Shown: positions 56,949-64,000 of the stretch, piece by piece
Position numbering within the stretch: the first letter of the stretch is position 1
Layout: each line of letters starts with the position of its first letter
NCBI GenBank assembly: GCA_027625915.1
Contig: JANTQA010000060.1
Coordinates: forward strand, 5,766,001 to 5,830,000
Direction: 5' to 3'
Length of the DNA: 64,000 nt
DNA from: Anaeramoeba flamelloides
Taxonomy: Eukaryota > Metamonada > Anaeramoebidae
The notes under the pieces: generated by a model
Database searches by the model: none
What the model saw: the letters and a program-made list of their open reading frames with translations, nothing else
Told to the model about the DNA's origin: nothing
Made by a program: the position numbers and the translations under genes

Positions 56949-58330
56949 TTAAGGGAGTAGCCACGGTAAAGAAAAATTTTTCACTTTCTTGCAATTCTGA
57001 AGAGGATCAGAAAATAACATTTTTTACTCTGGTTGTACCTCATTGATTTTTATTATTTAGAGTACTTCATTCATTCAATTTTTTTAATTTTTTTTTCAAA
57101 GTTTCAAAGAAATTGCCACAATAGAATGTTGAGTTGAATTGCTTAAAATAGTGTTTTGAATGTTGAATGATTTATCTTTTATCCTTATCTCAACATTCTA
57201 TTGTGGCATTTAATTTTTTCATTTTTTATTTTTTCATCATTTTTGAGATTTTTTTAATCCTGACAACCTAAAGCAATTAGAAATATTTTTTTATCAGTGG
57301 CATTTGGGATTAATGGATTTTTTTTAAAAAGAACAACAATACTACAATTGAGAGAATCATAAAAGGAAACATAAATGGGACTTAAATAGCTAGAAGATTC
57401 CAAAAAAAAGAATAATTAAGCAAAATTACTACTTGTTAGGATTTTAAATCGTTGGGTTTAGTGGAATATGAGAAGTGAGTATGATTATATTCTATCAAAT
57501 TTTGAACTTAAAATAGATATAAGTTTTATTCAAAGAATCTGAAATTATCACCCCCCCAAAAAAAAAAACTAAACCTCCATTCCAAAAATTTGGACACATC
57601 AGGAAATCAAAAATAGGGAAACAAAAACTCAATTTATGATATTTTTCCAAAAGTAATATAAAACCACATTTAAGTAACATAGTATTAATGGTTTTTTAAG
57701 TAATCATTTTCATCCAAATATAAGAAAACAATATTAAACAAAAAATCAAAACAAGTGTGTCCAAAATATGGAAACGAGCTGAAATGAAAGAGTTTGAACA
57801 AAAAATATATTGGTAGATTTGTTAAAATTACATCAACAATGGTTGATCGATCAAATGATAAGATACCATGCACAGGTTGTATGTGGATTTTTCAATTTAG
57901 GAAACTCAACTGTAACCATCTATCAACCATCTATAAAAAATTTTCAGATCTAACTAAACCGATTAAGTAACTTCAGAAATAGAAAATTAAAACAAAAACA
58001 AAAAAGACAAAAAATGAAATGGTTTGTTGAATTAAAATTAATTTCCAATTGGATGTAAATCATGTTGTCTTTATTTTTCCAACTGCTTAAACTGTGTCCA
58101 AATTAATGGAATTAAGTTTATTTTAATAAAAGAAATAATAAAAAAAAAAAAACTATTTTATCAATAAAATCTCTTTTTTTAATTGTTGAACATTACTAAA
58201 AAAAAAATATCAAATAATTTTTTTAAAAAAATTTTTAGAGAATCTACGATCACACGGCACGAAAATAAAATGTTCTTATCTCATCTCTCTCAAATTTTTA
58301 TCATGCCTTATGGTGTAGCTACTCCCTTAA
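56949..58330 (+). mobile_element. 1.38-kb TTAA-ended element (TTAAGGGAGTAG family) carrying a nested MITE
   Basis: The left end TTAAGGGAGTAGCCACGGTA faces the right end TGGTGTAGCTACTCCCTTAA, with TTAA at both extremes. A perfect 19-bp internal inverted repeat, GCCACAATAGAATGTTGAG (57115-57133 and 57189-57207), lies near the left end. The MITE at 57572-58118 is nested in it; without that the element would be about 830 bp. No transposase was seen. A TTAA target suggests piggyBac-type mobilisation, which is an inference from the ends only. Confidence 0.65.
57572..58118 (+). mobile_element. TTTGGACACA-family MITE, copy 5 (nested)
   Basis: The ends AACCTCCATTCCAAAAATTT and ACTGTGTCCAAATTAATGGA are inverted repeats beside TA (57570-57571, 58119-58120). 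The interior has ATGGTTGATCGATCAAATGA and a central GTGTGTCCAAAATATGGAAA. It sits inside the TTAA-ended element, so it is the younger of the two. Confidence 0.75.
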
Positions 58331-59139
58331 AAGTTCTTCTAAAGGTGTTTTTTAGTGGTTAAAAAATTTTCAAGTATTTTCTATTTTTCGGTATTTTCGG
58401 GAATATTTGATAGAGTCTAAAACTTTTGACAAACATATAGATTCGAGACTCCCATTCAAAATATCAGTCCTTTCTGAGCTCTTTAGTACCCTGTGAAGAT
58501 TATTTTCTTTTCTTTTGGGTATCTCGGAATTAACAGAAGTCAAGATTATTGCCGATCAAACTAAGAAGGGAAATGAGGGTAAAGAAATCAAATCCAATAT
58601 TCGTATTGAATAAAATTTTTCATCTACTCTCGATAATAAATGAGAAAGAATATTGAAATACTTTGAACAATTTGATCAAGAAATTGTTCGTACTTTGAGT
58701 AATTTGGACAACAGTATTTTGATAAATATTTTATAAATTACTTAAAAATCTAAAAATCAGGGATAATATCTAAAACTAAACTATTTGTTATATTCAATTT
58801 TCTGTTTAATCCAATAAAATTCGATAATCGAAAAGACTTTAAAAAATTTATAAAAAATAAACTGTACAAAAAACTTTTGAACGATTTTTGAAATTGATCA
58901 GTTGTATTTAAAACATAGAGTAACAAAAAAAAGGTGTGTTCTAACATTTATTTTGAAAAAAAGATAAATAATGTTTTCAATTATTGGTTAAACTGACTTA
59001 AAAATTTTAGATCAGTTTCAAAATATGACTAAAATTAACACTTCTTAAACAGAGATTATTTTTATCCTTTGAAAATGTTAGACTCAAAAATGAACAAAAC
59101 AATTTTTCATTATTTTTACTTTGTAAAAGTTATTTTATC

Positions 59140-59796
59140 ATGAGCAAAAAGGGAACAACAACTGTAGAAATAAAAGAAAATAGAACAGAGTCAACAACCA
59201 AATTATACTTGGGAAACATTTCTTTTAATTCAACCGAAGAATCACTCCAAGAAGCCTTTAGTGAATATGGAAAAGTGTAAGACGAATTTTTTTGAAAAAA
59301 AAAAAGACTTTTTCTTCTTCTTTTTTCCAAAATTCTCTTTTTTTTTCTCCTTGAAAAAAATTCTAACTAAATTCTAACTGAATAATTTTTTTATTTAAAA
59401 TATAATAGGGAAGAAGTTACAATTATCAGAAGAGGAAACAGAAGTTTAGGTTATGGATTTTTAGAAATGGAAACTGTTGAAGGTGCAGAAAAAGCAATTG
59501 AAGGTCTTAACAACCAAGAAGTTGATGAACGTGAAATCGTTGTTGAATTTTATGATACTAACAGATCAAAAAGAAGATCAAGAGGAAGAGGAAGAGGATG
59601 GGGAAGAGGAAGAGGTAGATTTAGAGGTAGAGGCGGTTTCAGAGGTAGATTTAGAGATAGAGGCGGTTTCAGAGGTGGTTTCAGAGGTAGAGGAAGAGGT
59701 AGAGGAAGATTCTTCAATCCATATGTAAATTTTTTTTTTTTTGTTTTTTCAATTTTTTTTTTGCTTTTTTTCAATAAAAATCGTTTTTGTGAATAA
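59140..59796 (+). CDS. RRM-RGG RNA-binding protein, at least two exons
   Basis: Exon 1 59140-59276 and exon 2 from 59409 are joined by a 132-base intron (GTAAGA...ATAATAG, phase 2). Together they encode one RRM: RNP2 is KLYLGNISF (about 22-30), followed by TEESLQEAFSEYGKV, and RNP1 is RSLGYGFLEM (about 57-66). From about residue 97 a Gly/Arg-rich tail (SRGRGRGWGRGRGRFRGRGG, then FRGRFRDRGG) gives a typical RGG region. RRM-RGG proteins bind RNA and are often arginine-methylated; the target is unknown. After GRFFNPY the frame continues VNFFFFVFSIFF to a TGA-side stop at 59796 (174 aa). That tail is unlike the rest, so a second donor (GTAAAT at 59727) and an unseen last exon are likely. The end is therefore uncertain. 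Confidence 0.8.
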
Positions 59797-60293
59797 TAAA
59801 TTTATTATTTTATGATCGTCTGTTTCAAAAAATATTTTTATAATGATCTCGTTTAAATCTAAACATGGAACGAGATCATATCTTGAAACTTTTTTGGACT
59901 GAACTTTTGAGTTTTGGGCTTTAAAGAATCCTATGAATAAGCACTTAATTGGGAAAATAAAAAGATCAAAATTGTCAATCAAATTTCAATCAAAAAAATC
60001 AAAAAGACAAAGTCTGATACAATTTTAAAGTAAAATTAATCATTTAAATGTGTTTACATAATTAAAAATTTAAAATATTAATCTCTAAAACCATTTTTGT
60101 GGGAAGTTGAATAAAAATTTTGCACAATTTATTTTGCAACGAATAGAAGTGTCTAATTGGTTTTTCACAAAACCACAAAAAAGAATGTGTATTGAACAAC
60201 TTTTTGAAATGTTAGATTAATTATTATTTTCAAAAAATATATCCAAAATCTCAACATTTTTTTTTATTTCCATTTATTTGATTTTACTAGTTA
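59797..60293. other. Short intergenic region before the RING gene
   Basis: An AATAAA-like sequence lies at the end of the RRM frame. No repeat match or gene was recognised, although a last RRM exon could be hidden here. Confidence 0.45.
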
Positions 60294-62190
60294 ATGCAAA
60301 AAAAAAACACACACACCACCAAATCTAAGGAAAAAAAAAAATTATTTGAACAAAATATGAATGAACAAGGAATTCCCTGTGATGAGTTTCTTGAAAAGAA
60401 CCCACAATTTAAAAATTCCAACAAAAGTTTGTATAAAAGTCAGCAAAAACAAAAAAAGAAACAAGAAAATATTCAAATAGAAAAAAAAGAGAAGCACTCT
60501 AACCAATATTTCAACAACCCCAAAAACAACTTCGAACATAATTTGAATCAGATTAATTTACAAGAACAAGAATTATTATTAAAGGCTTTTGAAAAAGAAA
60601 AAGAAAAAGCAAAAGAAAAAGAAAAAGAAAAAGAAAAAGAAAAAAAAAGGAAAATGAAAAAGAAAATGAAAAAGAAAATGAAAAAGAAAATGAAAAGGAA
60701 AATGAAAAAGAAAATGAAAAGGGAAAGGAAACAAAAGAGAGAGATCCAAAAAAAAAAGAAGAAGAAAAAAAAACTCTACGAAAAGGATGGTTTCTTGGGG
60801 TTGCAGACCCAAAAAAAAGAATCTGAAATAAGAGAAAAAACACAAGAATACTTGAATCAATATTCAAACCAGCCAATAAACAACGTTAAAAACAACTCTA
60901 ACCAAGTTAATTTAAAAGAACAAGAAGAATTATTAAAGATTTACGAACTAAATAAAATTGAAAAAATAAAACAAAAAAAAATTGAAAATGACAGGCTATT
61001 GGGTGAGCAACTTCAAAAAAATGAATACGAGTGGCAATCTTTAAACGAGCCAATAAACAACGTTAAAAAGAACTTTAGTCAAGTTAATTTAAAAGAACAA
61101 GAAGAATTATTAAAGATTTACGAACTAAATAAAATTGAAAAAAAAAAACAAAAAAAAATTGAAAATGACAGGCTATTGGGTGAGCAACTTCAAAAAAATG
61201 AATACTTGAGGCAATCTTTAAACAAACCAATAAACAATGTTATTCACAATTTTAGTCAAGTTAATTTAAAAGAACAAGAAGAATTATTAAAGACTTTTGA
61301 AGAAAAACGAAAAAAAATTGAAAAAAGAAAAAAAGATCTTGAAAGTGACAGGCTGTATAGTTTGCAATTACAAAAAAACGAAGAGGAAAAGCAAGAAAAA
61401 GAATTACAAAAGATATTTGAAAGAATCATCCGTTTGGATCTCCAAAATCAAACAGGGAATGAAAATTATAATAACAATCAAGAAAGGGGGCGTGGGAGAC
61501 AAAATAATAGAATTAGAAATAATCTAAATAATAATCGAAATAATAATAGAAATAATAATAGAAATAATAATAGAAATAATAATCGAAATAATTATGATAA
61601 TAATAACATTGGTTTATTTGGTCTGATTAATCAAAGAGATCAAGCAAGGGGGCGTGGGAGACAAAATAATAGAATTGAAAATAATCGAAATAATAATAGA
61701 AATAATAATAGGCAAAATAATAGACAGGGCAATAGAAATGATAATAGAAATAATAATGAAATTAATATTTTTGGCAATAACAATCAAAGAAACCAACAAG
61801 TTAATTTGGAAGAAATGGATTACGAGCAACTTTTAGAACTTGGAAATCAGATTGGGAATGTGAAAAAGGGTTTGTCAAAGAATGATATCGAACGTCTCCC
61901 AACTAGAATTTTTAAGAAACAGAGTGGCAATACAGAAAAAGAAACATGCGTGATATGTTGTGAAGAATTTCAAAATGGTGAAATTGTTAGAGATTTACCA
62001 TGTTTTCATAAATTTCATAAGAAGTAAGTTATATTTTTTACTATATTTATATATAATCTTGACTTTTTTCAAATAATAAAATCAATTGTTTAATATTATT
62101 TATTTATTAATAATATCTATTATTAGGTGTATTGATCCATGGATAAAGGAGAATAATAAATGTCCTAGTTGCATGAATGAAATTTTATAA
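60294..62190 (+). CDS. RING-H2 finger protein with internal 59-residue repeats, two exons, 597 aa
   Basis: The model is exon 1 60294-62023, intron 62024-62126 (GTAAGT...ATTATTAG, phase 2) and exon 2 62127-62190. The junction falls inside the RING finger. A complete C3H2C3 set results: CVICCEEF (C552, C555), LPCFHKFH (C570, H572, H575), then K-CIDPWIKENNKCPSC (C578, C589, C592). This predicts an E3 ubiquitin ligase that recruits an E2; the substrate is unknown. Residues about 95-165 are a Lys/Glu tract. Three 59-residue repeats follow (about 190-365), each with PINNV, QVNLKEQEELLK and DRL...LQKNE. At the DNA level their starts are exactly 177 bases apart (60873, 61050, 61227) and units 1 and 2 are almost identical. 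An Asn/Arg repeat and two GRGRQNNRI motifs come before the finger. A stop precedes the ATG in frame. Confidence 0.85.
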
Positions 62191-62229
62191 TTTTTTTAAA
62201 AAAATATTATATAAACAAACTTCAAAATA

Positions 62230-62707
62230 CAGTGATCAAAATAATGCGTGCACAACGACTATAATCCGTGTTTCAAAATATTATCCGTGCTTGTTTTTAT
62301 TCTTGTACCAATGTAACATCCAATCTACTACCAAATAGTATACCCGAGCCCAAATCAATTTTGAAAGTAAAGGTCTGGTTATTTTCAGTAAAATTTAAAT
62401 TATTCATGCAAATAGTTAAAAATTTTCCATAATATTCTCAATTTTTTTGAAATTTTTTGTTTTTTTTATTTTTAAAATTTTATGAAAAAATTAACTCTAT
62501 TTTTTGAGATAAATTTTGCAATTTGATCCTTCATTTTTAGAATTTCTTTTTAAATAATAGAACTTTAAGAAACCAATACCATATTTTTTTAGGGTTTATT
62601 ATTGGTTTCTTTGATTGGTTAATGTATAGGTTTTCTTTAACAAAAAAACACGCTTTTTATTTTGAAACACGCATTAACTTTTTTTGCACGCTTTATTTTG
62701 ACTACAG
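62230..62707 (+). mobile_element. 478-bp Tc1/mariner-like MITE just after the RING gene
   Basis: It starts CAGTGATCAAAATAATGCG and ends with the inverted form CGCTTTATTTTGACTACAG. TA lies directly outside on both sides (62228-62229, 62708-62709). CAGT ends at TA are the hallmark of Tc1/mariner elements. It has no ORF. It begins 39 bases after the RING stop codon, so the gene's 3' end and poly(A) site may lie in it. A worn relative is at 411-830. Confidence 0.8.
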
Positions 62708-62920
62708 TAATGATAATAAAAAAAAAAAAAAATTCAAATATAAATACACAACTTTAATTTTATCATTTTATTAAAATTAAAAGATTGATCTAAAAATTCT
62801 TAATATTTTTATTAATTGGAAAAATTTTTTTATTATTTTTTTAACTGTTATAATAATTGTCTATTTATTGATTAATGATCATTTTAAATTGGGTTTGAAA
62901 AAAAAAAAAGTAAAGTCGAA

Positions 62921-63293
62921 ATGGGAGATGAGTAAATCTTGAATTTCAATAAAATACCCTTAAAAATTAAGCAATACATTTTTAATTTACAGTTTTTGAA
63001 TTAAGCTTTTTTTTGAATTTTTTACCTTTTTGCTTTTTTAAACTTTACTTTTTTAAGTTGCTCTTTATTGTATGTTTTTTTTTAGTTTATTAAAATTTAA
63101 AGTAAAAAAAAAAATTATATCAATGAACAATGTAAGAAGATATAAATTTGTTGAAATAAGAGGAACTTTTGATTCATATTTACTTGAGATCTGTCTAGAA
63201 TTGGTGTATTATACTGGTAGAGATCTGAAGAGGATTTTTATCTTAAACTGGGATTTAATTTTTGTAATATTGATTACTATAGGGATTGAATAA
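62921..63293 (+). CDS. Possible small two-exon gene, 72 aa (tentative)
   Basis: An ATGGGAGATGA mini-exon (62921-62931) is followed by GTAAAT. A T-rich tract ending TTTTTTTTTAG (63085) leads into the frame 63086-63293. The join is in phase 2 like the other introns here and gives 73 codons with the stop. The predicted protein has a basic N-terminal part (LLKFKVKKKIISMNNVRRYK), a middle RGTFDSYLLEICLELVYYTG and a hydrophobic C-terminus (LIFVILITIGIE). I recognise no family. Without the mini-exon, an ATG at 63123 could start a shorter form. Chance is a serious alternative in such AT-rich DNA. Confidence 0.3.
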
Positions 63294-64000
63294 TTAAAAA
63301 AATTTAAAAAAATAGATTATTTATATTCTCAAATGAAAAATAATTCTCAAACTAAAAAAACTAATTATATGATTTTTTATTATTATTGGTGAATAATACA
63401 TTAGAAGACCCTTTTTATTAGAAGCAAAAAACTTTATAAAAGTTATTTTTATCAAGATTATAACTTTACCATTATAATATAGATATAAGGGTTGTTTTCC
63501 TTTCAATAATTTGGAAAGAAAAATAGATAAGCATAAAAGAAAAAAAAATGAAATTATTTTTATTTTTAAAAAGAAAAAACAAAAATTTATAAGTAAAAAT
63601 TAAGTAACAAATTAAAAAACTACTAAGTAAAGATTTCTAATTAAGAATTGTTAAATAATCAAAAAAAAAAAAATAGCCAAAATATCATTATTTGCTGAAT
63701 TAAGAACTCCCAAAATTACAATAATGGTAATTTCGTTAGTTTTATTTTTTTTAATGGCTGATGATGATAGTTACTTTAGGTGGTTGTTATTTGCCAAAAT
63801 TTCAATTTTCTTTTTTATTTCGTTATTTTTTTATGGAACTAGTAAATCAAAAAATAAAATAAAAAATATTGTTTTAAATTTAAAAAAAAATTACCAAATC
63901 TTGAAATTGAAAAAATGAAGTTAAAATCAGAGGCTAAAAATCTAAACCTTACTTTTTATGATATTTTCAAAAATGAATTATTTTTTTAAAAAGTTTGGTT
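63294..64000. other. Right-edge region, no clear gene
   Basis: The sequence at 63888-64000 resembles 31890-32010 (ATCTTGAAATTGAAAAA, then a TTTTCAAAAATGAATTA block), so a repeat probably continues beyond the window. The ORF at 63724-63918 overlaps that repeat, is mostly Phe/Leu/Lys and shows no domain; I do not call it. Confidence 0.45.

Larger units (their letters stand above)
53628..59139. other. 5.5-kb gene-free region with nested transposons
   Basis: From 53628 to 56880 no gene was found; a TA microsatellite lies near 55661-55678 and a T/G run near 55277-55316. The ORF at 56236-56613 (125 codons) has no ATG and no domain that I know. A single TTAAGGGACTAG-family end (AGTTTACTAGTCCCTTTA) lies at 56881-56898, followed by the TTAA element 56949-58330 with a TTTGGACACA MITE inside it. 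From 58340 to 59139 nothing was recognised apart from the presumed promoter of the RRM gene. Confidence 0.55.

Noticed and set aside
59550-59774. Pro/Leu-rich minus-strand frame
   Set aside because: It is the antisense of the RGG region of the RRM protein.
63724-63918. 64-codon hydrophobic frame at the right edge
   Set aside because: It overlaps a repeat shared with 31.9 kb and shows no domain.

Overview
The window looks like nuclear DNA of a very AT-rich single-celled eukaryote. The signs are spliceosomal introns with GT...AG ends, long intergenic stretches full of A and T runs, and proteins with large Lys/Glu/Asn/Gln low-complexity inserts. TAA, TAG and TGA all end frames, so the code looks standard. 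The protein style suggests a free-living amoeboid protist, perhaps Anaeramoeba-like, but that is a guess from style and not shown by the sequence. Genes are sparse: about ten in 64 kb. No tRNA, rRNA or CRISPR array was seen.

Layout. 1-8 kb: an intronless LisH/kelch muskelin-like gene (+), then 4.2 kb of repeats with a transposase-like relic. 8-11.7 kb: an intronless XRN2/Rat1-type 5'-3' exoribonuclease (-). 14.3-14.8 kb: a small two-exon SANT/Myb gene or gene fragment (+). 14.8-23.9 kb: repeats only. 23.9-25 kb: a two-exon membrane-anchored, Cys-rich, folate-receptor-like protein (-). 25-33.6 kb: repeats only. 33.6-34.6 kb: a two-exon secreted/type I membrane Cys-rich protein (+). 34.6-40 kb: nested repeats and a LINE relic. 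40-49 kb: a three-exon type II membrane GT4 glycosyltransferase (+) whose second intron is 5.6 kb long and packed with repeats. 51.8-53.6 kb: a NOL9/Grc3-like protein (+) with substituted kinase motifs. 59.1-59.8 kb: an RRM-RGG RNA-binding protein (+). 60.3-62.2 kb: a RING-H2 protein (+). 62.9-63.3 kb: a possible tiny two-exon gene.

The genes do not form one pathway. XRN2/Rat1, NOL9/Grc3 and the RRM-RGG protein belong to RNA processing. In fungi and animals Rat1 and Grc3 act in the same pre-rRNA ITS2 step, but here they lie 40 kb apart and no operon-like link is implied. The other genes are membrane or surface proteins and a probable E3 ligase.

Most non-coding DNA consists of short non-autonomous DNA transposons. 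Several families have clear terminal inverted repeats (TIRs): TA-flanked Tc1/mariner-like elements, an ATT-flanked 1.2-kb family present twice, and several TTAA-ended families sharing the terminus TTAAGGGANTAG. Two insertions are nested, one with an empty-site relative in the window. All the introns I could define are phase 2, and most begin with GTAA, so reading into the intron gives an immediate in-frame TAA. Intron boundaries were worked out by hand from reading frame, splice consensus and protein continuity; no transcript data were available.
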